This document shows positions 11,660 to 22,923 of a DNA stretch of 64,000 nt, one piece after another. The notes below the pieces were generated by a model. The model did no database searches. It was not told the DNA's origin and worked only from the letters and a program-made list of their open reading frames with translations. The stretch is from positions 62,001 to 126,000 of the forward strand of contig QRFJ01004993.1 in NCBI GenBank assembly GCA_006176705.1. Direction: 5' to 3'. This stretch comes from Cocos nucifera. Taxonomy: Eukaryota; Streptophyta; Magnoliopsida; Arecales; Arecaceae. The first letter of the stretch is position 1, and each line of letters begins with the position of its first letter. The position numbers and the translations under genes were made by a program.

Positions 11660-12481
11660 ATGTAGGGATGTTGTGCATTCATTCTTAATTAGAAATCAGA
11701 ACTTATTTTTTTATAAAATCCTAGATTCTGAAATCCTAAGATTTTGTTACATGTTTTATTCATGAACCTAAAACTTAATTAAGAATTAAGATTATGAAAT
11801 TAATTAGATCTAAAAATTATGAATTTTTAGATCTAAGATATATTCATAAAATTGGGTTCAGGCTTGGGTGGCTTAATTAGGTCTAGTGGTTAATCAAACC
11901 AAATCAAGAGTTGATTAGGTGGGATCAAAGAAAACTTAGATTTGAACAACCTAATAGGATTAAGTCTTGGTTAAGATCGAATCACATTGAGATGTGACTC
12001 AATCAAGTCAAGATCTAATTTAGCTCCACGGTTCGAGCTTGGATTGTAGGCTAATCCAATTGGTTCTGATTCAATAATTTGGTGTCTAAGTAAGTTTGGC
12101 AGATATGACCGACTGATTTTTAATTAGGAGCTACTCGACTTGAATGTATTCTTGTCGAGTTAATGGCATATATTTTCCACCGATCTCACTTATCTGGCCA
12201 TTTGTGTCAACCCAATTTTGATTTGAGGTGGCTAACAATTCGAGCCAACCCATGCCACTAGGTTAGTCATAATTATTATGACTAAGTCAAGTCAAGTTTA
12301 AAGAGACCTAAATTAAATCTTACTAAAAAAATATTAAGTCTAAGGTCTTCCACCATTTTAGATGTGCGGGCACTTCCTAGGGTTGATTATTCTTGGCTGG
12401 TTATAGTGGCTCAGTTGCACCGAAAAGATGCAACCATATTTATTAGGCATTGAATGCTATGGCTTGGAGGATGGGTTGGGC

Positions 12482-12585
12482 TCAATATTCTAGATACGAT
12501 GAGGGACCCAATCAAGAATCCAATTCATGTAAATGATGGATCTAACTTAAGTAAGAAGTGGATCAATATTTTGGATACAGTGAGA
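12482..12585 (+). repeat. Leader direct repeat pair (B copy)
   Basis: Two degenerate 23-bp copies starting TCAATATT, at 12482-12504 and 12563-12585, 81 bp apart. The corresponding D copies are exact and 82 bp apart, showing that the pair is a shared feature of the leader rather than chance. Confidence 0.6.
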
Positions 12586-12882
12586 TTCATGAATTAGAGA
12601 TCAGGTTTGGGTACACCATGATTAGAGAATTATTGGATAAGAATTGTTCACTCATCGATTGATCCATCATCAATAACTATTAGATGAGGTGATAAGCCAG
12701 TCGGTGGGACCGCACCATCTACTAAAAATCTATAATCATAAAGATTTTTGCATCTCTACCAAGAGAGTGTAGGAATCCAAGTAAATAATGGGAGTTTAAT
12801 TTATTTAAAAATATAACTCTTAAATAAATTGGTTAAGTCTAATTACAAAATCTAACTAGAAACTTTGACTCTCTACAAAAAG

Positions 12883-13779
12883 ATGTCTGTGTCCAACCCA
12901 CTAGCCCATATCCTAGACATAGATACACTGACCGGACCCAACTATAAGGATTGGCTCTGAAACTTCAAAATTATTTTGAATTTCGAGAAGTTGACTCATG
13001 TGTTGAAATAGGACCCTCCCACTTTACCAGCCCGTCCATTTGCTAATCAAAGAGCATCTCTTAAGAAGTGGATGGATGAAGATAATAAAGCCAGATATTA
13101 CATGTTGGGCTTAATTTTGATGAGTTCCAGCACCAACATCAAGATATTAAGACTAGCCACCAAATGTTGGCTCACCTACAAGAGTTATTTGGTGATCAGA
13201 GTCGCACAGTCAAATATCAAGTCACTAAGAGACTATTTAAGGCTTAGATGTGTGATGGGCAGTCAGTCCAAGATCATTATCTGATGATGATTAAGAACTT
13301 AGAAAAGCTTGAGAAGTTCAATGTCAAGTTAGATCAGGATCTGCAAATTGATATAATTCTGCAGTCCTTGACTAATGCATATGGGTAGTTCATCATAAAC
13401 TACTATATGCATAAACTTCAGAATACCTTAGCTGAACTCATGAACATGCTGGTTACTACTGAGCTTTCTATGAAAGGTTCTAAAGGCTTAGTACTTGCTA
13501 TAAAGTGAACTTCTTCCAAGAAAAAATCTTTTGAAAAGAAGAAGAAGACTGCAAAGAAGCAGAAGTTAGAAGCTGGGAAGAAGAAAAAGGCAGAGCCAAA
13601 GAAGAAGGCCACTGATAAAGAAAAATATTTTCATTACAACACTGATGGCCATTGAAAGCGGAACTATTCTTTGTACCTAGCCAGCCTGAAGAACAAGAAG
13701 AAGGTAGATATTTTTGAAGGTATGCTCATTAAAGAATCTAATCTTATGATTTCTTGTGCATCCAGTTGGGTGCTTGACT
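12883..13779 (+). pseudogene. Element B gag, broken, cut by C
   Basis: Starts ATG at 12883 (MSVSNPLAHILDIDTLTGPN), matching the gag start of D. Stops occur soon after (TGA near 12958, TAG near 13009). Recognisable parts are KKWMDEDNKARYYMLG, the C-terminal lysine-rich stretch and a zinc knuckle near 13620-13665 (HYNTDGH then a stop and KRNY, so both outer cysteines are affected). The protease motif begins SSWVLD and is cut at 13779, exactly at the catalytic Asp codon, by element C. The frame resumes at 22924 with the TGACT duplication. Confidence 0.85.
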
Positions 13780-14944
13780 TGTTAGATATGTGTGCCCTAG
13801 AAGCCAGAATTGGCTGACACTTGTTATACACTTCTAAAGACAAAATTATAATTTTAACTATAAATAATAAAATAGATTATTTCCTATCATAATGTGTATT
13901 TAGTGTCTATGATACATCTCTTGAGTTAATGGCAATGATAATTCTTATTTTCAAGAGTTGAAAATTTAAGATATGAATTTTCATTATTAACTCATAAAAT
14001 GCTCCCGACCGTAGGATCATCATGAGGATGGTGATTGATCCGAAAGATTGGTATACAATCACTTCTTTATAGTAGATGAGTCTTGAGTCTATGGTGTAGA
14101 GACATCGAAAGCAAGAGTACAGATACTCATTAGAGAATGAGGATACTGAACGTGATCACCTCGAGCAATCATAAGAAAGTCTACCTTCTCGTTGATGACT
14201 GGATCGAAGTTGTAGTGGTGTGTCTGGTTCTTTAATGTGAGGTGCATCGATAGTTCACCTTGAGGGTGTTATAGTTTGACTACACCATGACTCAGTCTCC
14301 TAACAATCCAAAATCCTGAGGTGTATGTTGGGTATAGCATGTTCATTATAGAAATTGGATTGCACCAAGAGAAAATCTATCTACCGCGGTAGATGAGGAG
14401 CAGCCCTATGTGATCATGAGAATCAAGTCCATAAGCCCATGGCCATGGCAGAGTGAAATGATAGCAAGAGTTTCTATTAAGGTTTTCACCTCAAACTTGA
14501 ATCGAATGATTAATTCATATGATGAAAATTAGGGTTTGACAAGTTCACCTTAATCCTAATCCGATCGGGGCTCAAGATAGAAGAACTTAATCACATATAT
14601 AACTGCACCGAGAGGTTCATTTTCAATTTTGATGGATTACCACCATATACTACTAGGTGTCACTGGTAGATTTTGGGAGCAATTAGAATAATTTGGATGA
14701 TCAATCATTCTAGTTGTCTGAATTAAAAAAGTTCTGATCTAATGCAAGGTGTTTCGATGATGTCAATGATAAAGATTGTGACATATCTCATTACCATATA
14801 GAATTGAATCTAACTGAGTCATACAAATAAGGATTTGGATCTAGATATCATCAATTGGACTAATCCAGCTTAATTGATTTGAATTAGATTCAATTAGGTT
14901 CAAGAAAATCATGCTAGCACATGATTGAGCCTAAAATTCTCCTT
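13780..14944 (+). repeat. C LTR1, 3'-truncated
   Basis: The first 1165 bp of the family LTR (TGTTAGATAT start). It matches LTR3 up to CTAAAATTCTCCTT and then changes abruptly to integrase sequence. The promoter half of the LTR (TATA, R, U5) is missing. Confidence 0.9.
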
Positions 14945-17215
14945 AGACTATCTCAAGAAAAATGGCATAGTCTCTCAATGAGAATTCCTGAACTATCTCA
15001 AGAAAAATGGCATAGTCTCTTAATGGACTCCATCTAGAACACCTCAACTCAATGAGATTTTAGAATGGAGGAATCGGATCCTATTAGATATGGTTTGATC
15101 CATGATGAGCTTCATAGACCTTCCTAATTTTTTTAGGAGACACAGTCTGTTAACTGCAATATACTTACTGATAGGGTTTCTTCTAAAACCATTCTTACCA
15201 CACCATATGAAATATGGCATGGTAAGAAACCAAGTCTGAGTTATCTCAGAATTTGGGATTGTCCGACTCATGTCAAAAGATAACAAGCGGACAAGTTAGA
15301 CTATAGGTCCTTTAGAGCTTGATTTATAGGATATTCTAAAGACTCATTAAGATATTATTTCTACATTCTAGAAGATCATAATGTGATTGTGAGTCGACAT
15401 GCCATCTTTCTTGAAAAATAGTTTATTCAAGATAGCGAAATTAGAAAGCAGATCAAGCTCGAGGAGAAAGTTTCATAAGAGCAATGAGCTAAGGACCAAA
15501 TGGAACCAAATCAGGTTGAGCCAATACAATCACTACCTCCACCTCATAGATCAAAAAGGGTTTTTCATCCTCCTAAGAGGTACTTAGGTACTATTTCAGA
15601 GAAAGTAGAGAAAATATTCCTCGTAGGTAATGAGGTTCATGATGATCATCCCAAAATCTATGATGAGGCAATATCAGATATCGACTTCGAGAAATGGTTG
15701 GAGATAATAAAGTCAGAAATTGACTCAATGCACTCAAATTAAGTCTGGACCTTGGTAGATCCATCAAAAGGTATAGTATCTATTGGATGTAAATGGATCT
15801 ATAAGAGAAAGATTGGTGCAGATGGAAATGTAAAGACATTCAAAGCTAGATTAATGGCAAAAGGGTATAGTCAATGCGAAGGCATTGACTATCAGGATAT
15901 CTTTTCATCAGTGGCTATGCTAAAATCCATCCACACATTGCTTGCTATTGTAGCCTATTTCGATTATGAAATATGGCAAATGGATGTGAAAATGACGTTC
16001 TTAAATGGATAGCTTGAGGAAGATATCTATGTAGAACAGCTGCTAGGTTTCACATCTAGTAATGCTGATCATAAGGTATGCAAGCGGCAAAGATCCATAT
16101 ATGAACTTAAGCAAGCATCTCGGAGCTGGAATGCTCATTTTAATAATGTGATCAAATTGTTTGATTTCATCAAGAATGAGGAACCATGTATCTTCAAAAT
16201 GGTTAGTGGGAGTGCTATTATCTTCCTCGTATTGTATGTGGATGGTCTCCTCCTTATTGGGAATGATATTCCCATGTTGACCATAGTTAAAATGTGGTTA
16301 TCCAAAGAATTTTCCATGAAAGACCTAGGAGAAGCATCCTTTATTCTAGGAATTATAGTCTATAAAGATAGACTGAATAGAATGCTAGGACTTTCATGGA
16401 AGATGTATATAGAGAAAGTGCTAAAGAGGCTTAGCATGGAAAACTCTAAAAGGGGATTAGTATCTTTCAGACATGGCATTCATCTCTCCAAGAAGATGTG
16501 CCCTGGCACACCTAAGAAAATAGAATGCATGAGCAAGATCCCTTATGCTTCAGCAATAGGGAGCCTCATGCATGCCATGTTATGTACACGACCTGATATA
16601 GCCCATGCTGTGAGTGTCACGAGCAGATATCAATCAAATTCAGATGAAGAACACTGGACTTCTGTGAAATGTATCCTTAAGTACTTAAGAAGAACTAAGG
16701 ATATATTCTTGGTCTTTGGTAATGGAGAACTCCAAGTCCAAGGATATATAGATTTGGATTTTATGTCTGATATAGATAATCGAAAGTCAACATCTGGGAA
16801 TCTATTTGTGTGTAATGGTGGAGCTATCAGTTGGAAGAGTTCCAAGCAGACAGTGATAGCAGATTTCACCATGGAAGAAGAATACATCGCTGCGTCAGAA
16901 GCTATAAAGGAGGCATTTTGGTACAAGAAGTTTATCGCAGAGATTGGAGTGATGCCATTAGATGCCATTCCTCTATACTATGATTACAATGGTGCCATTG
17001 CCCTTGCCAAGGAGCTAAGATCTCATCAAAAATTCAAGCACATCGAGCAGCGATACCATCTCATCCACGATTATCTCGAGAAAGATTATATCGAGGTCAA
17101 GAGAGTCGACTCTACAGATAATATGGTAGACCCACTCACAAAGCCATTGGGCCAGCAGAAGATCGAAGCCCACCTTGAGAAGATGGGACTTAGATTTGTA
17201 GCCAATTGGCTTTAG
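14945..17215 (+). pseudogene. C unit 1: integrase (part)-RT-RNase H, broken
   Basis: Begins in the middle of the integrase core. A 35-bp block is duplicated at 14946-14980 and 14991-15025. The integrase C-terminus then shows the TTPYEIWHGKK-type segment (15205-15235) and the in-frame stop after FLEK (15418-15420). RT starts near 15500, and the last 355 codons (16148-17215) are open. The RT catalytic box is LYVDGLLL, with the second Asp replaced by Gly. RNase H retains SKQTVIADFTMEEEY, while the Asp expected in YCDNNGA is kept as YYDYNGA. The end is DPLTKPLG near 17130 with FVANWL and stop. Confidence 0.9.
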
Positions 17216-17229
17216 ATCAAGTGAGAGTT

Positions 17230-18395
17230 TGTTAGATATGTGTGCCCTAGAATTCAAAATTGGCTGACACTTATTATATACTTTTAAGGACAAAATTATA
17301 ATTTTGACTATAAATAATAAAATAGATTATTTTCTATCATAATATGTATTTAGTGTCTATGATACATTCCTTGAGTTAATGACAATGATAATTCTTATTT
17401 TCAAGAGTTAAAAATTTAAGACATGAATTTTCATTATTAACTCATAAAATGCTCCCGACCGTAGGATCATCATGAGGATGGTGATTGATTCGGAAGGTTG
17501 GTGTACAATTGCTTCTTTATAGTAGATGAGTCTTGAGTCTATGGTGTAGAGACACTGAAAGCGAGAGTATAGGTACTCATTAGAGAACTAGGATACTGAG
17601 CGTGACCATCTTGAGCAGTCATAAAGAAGTCTACCTTCTCGTCGATGACTGGCTCGAAGTTGTAGTGGTGTGTCTGGTTCTTTAACCTAAGGTGGATTGA
17701 CAGTTCACCTTGAGGGTGTTATAGTTTGACTACACCATGACTCGGTCTTCTATTCGTCCAAAATCCTGAGGTGTATGTTGGCTATAGCATGTTCATTGTA
17801 GGAATTGGATTGCACCAAGAGGGAATCTATCTACCTCAGTAGATGAGGAGCAACCCTATGATGATCATCAGAATCAAGTCCATAAGCCCATGGCCATGGC
17901 AGAGTGAAATGATAAAAAGAGTTTCTATTAAGATTTTCACATCGGACTTGAATTGAATGATTAATTCATATGACAAAAATTAGGGTTTGACGAGTTCACC
18001 TTAACTCTAATCCAATCGGAGCTCAAGATAGAAGAACTTGATCATACATGTAATTGCACCGAGAGGTTTATTTTTAGTTCTGATGGGTTGCCACCATATA
18101 CTGCTAGATGTCACTGATGGATTTTGGGAGCAATTAGAATGATTTGGATGATCAATTATTCTAGCTGTTAGAATCAGAAAAGTTCTGATCCATTGGAAGG
18201 TATTTTGATGATGTCGATGATAGAGATCACGACATATCTCATTATTATATAGAATTTAATCTAACTGGATCACACAAACAAGGATTTGGATTTGGATATC
18301 ATCAATTAGACTAATCCAGTTCAATTGATTTGAATTAGATTCAATTAGGTTCAAGAAAATCATACTAGCACACAATTGAGCCTAAAGTTCTCCTT
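17230..18395 (+). repeat. C LTR2, 3'-truncated
   Basis: 1166 bp starting TGTTAGATAT after the degenerate polypurine tract CAAGTGAGAGTTT (17217-17229). It ends at the same junction as LTR1 (GTTCTCCTT then integrase). It joins unit 1 to unit 2. Confidence 0.9.
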
Positions 18396-20649
18396 GGACT
18401 ATCTTAAGAAAAGTGGCATAGTCTTTCAATGAGAATTTCTGGACTATCTCAAAAAAAATGGCATAGTCTCTTAATGGACTCCACCTGGAACACCTCAACT
18501 CAATGGAGTTTCAGAACGGAAGAATCGGATCCTATTAGATATGGTCCGATCCATGATAAGCTTCATAGACCTTTCTGATTTTTTTTGGGGATACAGTCTG
18601 TTAACTACAATATACTTACTGAATAGGGTTCTTTCTGAAACCATTCTTACTATACCATATGAAATATGGCATGGTAAGAAACTAAGTCTGAGTTATCTCA
18701 GAATTTGGGATTGTCCAACTCATGTCAAATGATAACAAGCGGACAAGTTAGACTATAGGCCCTTTAAAGCTCGATTTATAGGATATTCTAAAGAATCATT
18801 AGGATATTATTTCTACATTTCAGAAGATCATAATGTGATTGTGAGTCGACATGCCATCTTTCTTGAAAAATAGTTTATTCAAGATAGCGAAATTGGAAAG
18901 CAGATCAAGCTCGAGGAGAAAGTTTCACAAGAGCAATGAGCTAAGGACCAAATGGAACCAAATCAGGTTGAGCCAATACAATCACTACCTCCTCCACCTT
19001 GTAGATTGAAAAGAATTTTCCGTCCTCCTGAGAGATACTTAGGTACTATTTCAGAGAAAGTAGAAAAAATATTCCTGATAGGTAACAGGGTTTATGATGA
19101 TGATCCCAAAATCTATGATGAGGCGATATCAAATATCGACTTCGAGAAATGGTTAGAGGCAATAAAGTCAGAAATTGACTCGATGCACTCAAACCAAGTC
19201 TGGACCTTAGTAGATCCACCAAAAGGTATAGTACCTATTGGATGTAAATGGATCTATAGGAGAAAGAATGGTGCAGATGGGAATGTAAAGACATTGAAAG
19301 CTAGATTAGTGGCAAAAGGGTATAGTCATTGCGAAGGTATTGACTATTAGGATATCTTTTCATCGGTAGCTATGCTAAAATTAATCCGCACATTACTTGT
19401 TATTGCAGCCTATTTTGATTATGAAATAAAGCAAATGGATGTGAAAACGATATTCTTAAATGGATACCTTGAGGAAGATATCTATATAGAATAGCCACTA
19501 GGTTTCACATCCAGTGATGCTGATCATAAGGTATGTAAGTTGCAAAGGTCCATAAATGGACTTAAGCAAGCATCTCGGAGCTGGAATATTCCTTTTAATA
19601 ATGTGATCAAATTATTTGATTTCATCAAGAACGAGGAGGAACCATGTATCTTCAAAAAAATTAGTGGGAGTGCTGTTATCTTCCTCGTATTGTACGTGGA
19701 TGGTCTCCTCCTTATTGGGAATGATATTCCCATGTTGACCATAGTTAAAATGTGGTTATCCAAAGAATTCTCCATGAAAGACCTAGGAGAAGCATCCTTT
19801 ATTTTAGGAATTATGGTCTATAGAGATAGACTGAATAGGATGCTAGAACTTTTACAGAAGATGTATATAGAGGAAGTGCTAAAGAGGTTTAGCATGGAAA
19901 ACTCTAAGAGCGGAATAGTATCCTTCAGACATGGCATTCATCTCTCCAAGAAGATGTACCCTAGCACACCTAAGAAAATAGAATGCATGAGCAAAATCCC
20001 TTATGCTTCAGTAATAGGGAGCCTCATGTATGCCATGTTATGTACACGACCTGATATAGCCCATGCTGTGAGTGTATATCAGTCAAATTCAGATGAAGAA
20101 CACTGGACTTCTATGAAATATATCCTTAAGTACTTAAGAAGAACTAAGGATATGTTCTTGATCTTTGGTAATGGAGAACTCCAAGTTTAGAGATATACAG
20201 ATTCAGATTTTATGTCCGATATAGATGATTAAAAGTCAACATCTGGGAATCTATTTGTGTATAATGGTGGAGCTATCAATTGGAAGAGTTCCAAGCAGAC
20301 AGTGATAGCAGATTTCAACATGGAAGAAGAATACATCGCTGCATCAGAAGCTATAAAGGAGGCATTCTGGTACAAGAAGTTTGCCATAGAGATCGAAGTG
20401 GTGCCATCAGATGCTATTCCTCTATACTGCGACAACAATGGCGCCATAGCCCTTACTAAGGAGTCAAGATTTGATCAGAAATCCAAGCACATCGAGCAGC
20501 GATACCATCTCATCCATGATTACCTCGAGAAAGATTATGTCGAGATCAAGAGAGTCAACTCTGCAGATAATGCGACAGACCCACTCACAAAGCCATTGGG
20601 CCAGCAGAAGATCAAAGCCATCTTGAAAAGATGGGACTTAGATTTATAG
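18396..20649 (+). pseudogene. C unit 2: integrase (part)-RT-RNase H, broken
   Basis: The same structure and junction as unit 1, including the 45-bp-offset duplication (18397 and 18442) and the stop after FLEK. Open stretches are 18541-18732 (integrase C-terminus), 18952-19350 (RT N-terminus), 19540-20190 (RT core) and 20257-20649 (RNase H). The catalytic box is again LYVDGLLL. RNase H retains YCDNNGA and DPLTKPLG. Stops differ from those of unit 1 (for example near 19349, 19493 and 20188), so the two have decayed independently since duplication. Confidence 0.9.
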
Positions 20650-20664
20650 CCAATTGGCTTTAGA

Positions 20665-22923
20665 CCAGAATTGGCTGACACTTGTTATACACTTCTAAGG
20701 GCAAAATTATAATTTTAACTATAAATAATAAAATAGATTATTTTCTATCATAATATATATTTAGTGTCTGTGATACATTCCTTGAGTTAATGGCAATGAT
20801 AATTCTTATTTTCAATAGTTGAAAATTTAAGACATGAATTTTTATTATTAACTCATAAAATGCTTCCGACCATAGGATCATCATGAGGATGGTGACTAAT
20901 CCGAAAGGTTGGTGTACAATCACTTCTTTATAGTAGTTGAGTCTTGAGTCTATGGTGTAGAGACACCAGGAGCGAGAGTATAGGTACTCGTTAGAGAATG
21001 AGGATACTGAGCGTGACCACCTCGAGCGTTCATAAAGAAGTTTACCTTCTCATCGATGACTGGCTCGAAGCTGCGTGGTGTATCTGGTTCTTTGACCTGA
21101 GGTGCATCGATAGTTCACCTTGAGGGTGTTATAGTTTGACTACACCATGACTCGATCTCCTATTCATCCAAAATCCTGAGGTGTATGTTGGCTATAGCAT
21201 GTTCATTGTAGTAATTAGATTGAAACAAGAGGGAATCTATCTACCTCAGTAGATGAGGAGCAGCCCTATGATGATCATCAGAATCAAGTCCATAAGCCCA
21301 TAGCCATGGCAGAGTGAAATGATTGAAAGAGTTTTTATTAAAATTTTCACATCGAACTTGAATCGAATGATTAATTTATATGACAAAAATTAGGGTTTGA
21401 CGAGTTCACCTTAACTCTAATCCAATCGAAGCTCAAGATAGAAGAACTTAATCACACATGTAACTACACTGAGAGGTTCATTTTTAGTTCTGATGGGTTG
21501 CCACCATATACTGCTAGGTGTCACTGATGGATTTTGGGAGCAATTAGAATGATTTGGATGATCAATCATTCTAGTTATCAGAATCAAAAAAGTTCTAATC
21601 CATTGGAAGGTGTTTCGATAATATCGATGATAGAGATCGCGACATATCTCATTATCATATAGAGTTAAACCTAACTAGATCATACAAACAAGGGTTTGGA
21701 TTTGGATATCATCAATTAGACTAATCTAGTTCAATTGATTTGAATTAGATTCAATTAGGTTCAAGAAAATTATGCTAGCACACGATTGAGCCTAAAGTTC
21801 TCCTTCAACAATCATTAAATATTATCTCGATTGAGCCAAATATGTTTGGGCTCACTCAGGTATGTTTACTTGGTCTTACTGGAGCTTGTCTAGGTTAGAA
21901 AAGGGTTGTCTTAATTTATGAGATAAATTTGAGACAATACCTACCATTTTTCATCATCTGCTAATTCTTGTCTTTTTGCCTTTGGTCAAACATTGATCTT
22001 TGACACTTAGACATCTGCCCATGTATCATTCACCCATAGGAGAGTAGATGGGGGTTTGTCCCCCGGCTAAAAAGAGGAAAGGAGGGGGCGCATGCCTAGG
22101 GAGGCGTGCGCCCAAGGATAATGATGCCTAGAGTCCCATACAGATGGGACTCCAGGTTGCTTCATGGAATAAACTTAGGTGGCACCTAAGACTCTACTTT
22201 GACTAGTCTTGGTGCCACCTAAGGATGTTGGAGAGGGGCTCTCATCTGATTGGATCAGGTGATGTCATCCCATCAATTAGATTTAGATCTAATTGCATAA
22301 AGAAACGTGATTGGTCGGAATGATGTGGACTACATGGCGTAGTAGGGTCTATATAAACCCTGTCTACACCTAGGTTTAGTGAGGTTCTCCGCTTGCCCAT
22401 GCCACATAGCCATCTCCCTCTCTCCTCCATGCCTACCTTTGATCGTTTCTTTTTTCTCCATGCCCAACGGGCTTTGGGCTTCAGTTTAGTGCGATCCAGG
22501 CAAGAGAAAGGCGATAAGAAAGGAAGAAGGCAGCACTGCTGTAAGAGACGACATTAGATCTTCAAAAGTTATTTTGAAGATATTCAAGATCAAATTCAGA
22601 TTTGATCTTTAGAGGAAAGATTGAGAAGAAGAAGATATCCAAATCCTGCCTGAGTGGATACCGATAGAGATCAGGCGATTGCTTGGCTACGTTCAGAATC
22701 TCAGGCAATCAGCAGGATCATCATAGGATAATAAGATTATCAAAGAATAAGATATAAATTTAATTTAATTTAATTTATTTTATTTTATTTTGTTAGATCC
22801 ATCAAATCAGATCTAAAAAATATCAGATCTGATTTAGATTTAAGAGAAAAATTTTTAAAATATTTCTCTTGGTCAAATCAGATTTGAATGAATCTGACCT
22901 AGAAAATAGGATTTTTCTCTTCA
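20665..22923 (+). repeat. C LTR3 (2259 bp, first about 24 bp missing)
   Basis: Full-length apart from its first bases. The sequence passes from the RNase H end (GGCTTTAGA) straight into CCAGAATTGGCTG, losing the polypurine tract and TGTTAGATAT. It keeps the TATA box (22350-22357) and ends TTTCTCTTCA, followed by the TGACT duplication. It alone supplies the promoter half missing from LTR1 and LTR2. Confidence 0.9.
22350..22357 (+). promoter_or_regulatory. TATA box in C LTR3
   Basis: TATATAAA within GGGTCTATATAAACCC. It is the only complete family promoter in C and sits in the last LTR, where it would transcribe out of C into element B. Confidence 0.65.

Larger units (their letters stand above)
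11000..12882 (+). other. Element B 5' leader, noncoding
   Basis: About 1.9 kb between the PBS and the gag start. No long open frame is present. It is the counterpart of 31907-33770 (minus) in D, with two recognisable conserved parts: a hairpin block (11597-11659) and a pair of direct repeats (12482-12585). Long leaders are typical of BARE/Angela elements, where RNA dimerisation and packaging signals have been described. Confidence 0.75.
13780..22923 (+). mobile_element. Element C: tandem copia derivative, three LTRs and two pol units
   Basis: Flanked by exact TGACT duplications (13775-13779 and 22924-22928). Order: partial LTR (13780-14944), integrase-RT-RNase H (14945-17215), partial LTR (17230-18395), integrase-RT-RNase H (18396-20649), nearly full LTR (20665-22923). 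Both partial LTRs stop at the same base and fuse to the same integrase position. There is no leader, gag, protease or integrase N-terminus. This is what unequal crossing-over between the 5' and 3' LTRs of a deleted element would make. It is non-autonomous. Confidence 0.9.

Noticed and set aside
13418..13612. Phe-rich minus-strand frame
   Set aside because: It is the antisense shadow of the lysine-rich gag tail of B (AAG repeats read as CTT).
16630..16968. 112-codon minus-strand frame, with similar ones at 20229 and 28204
   Set aside because: These are antisense shadows of conserved RNase H coding sequence in C and D.
18635..18660. Possible frameshift shared by D and C before NRV in integrase
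   Set aside because: On reading the codons, C unit 2 is in frame here (LLNRV), D has an extra base earlier, and C unit 1 has lost a base. These are independent events.
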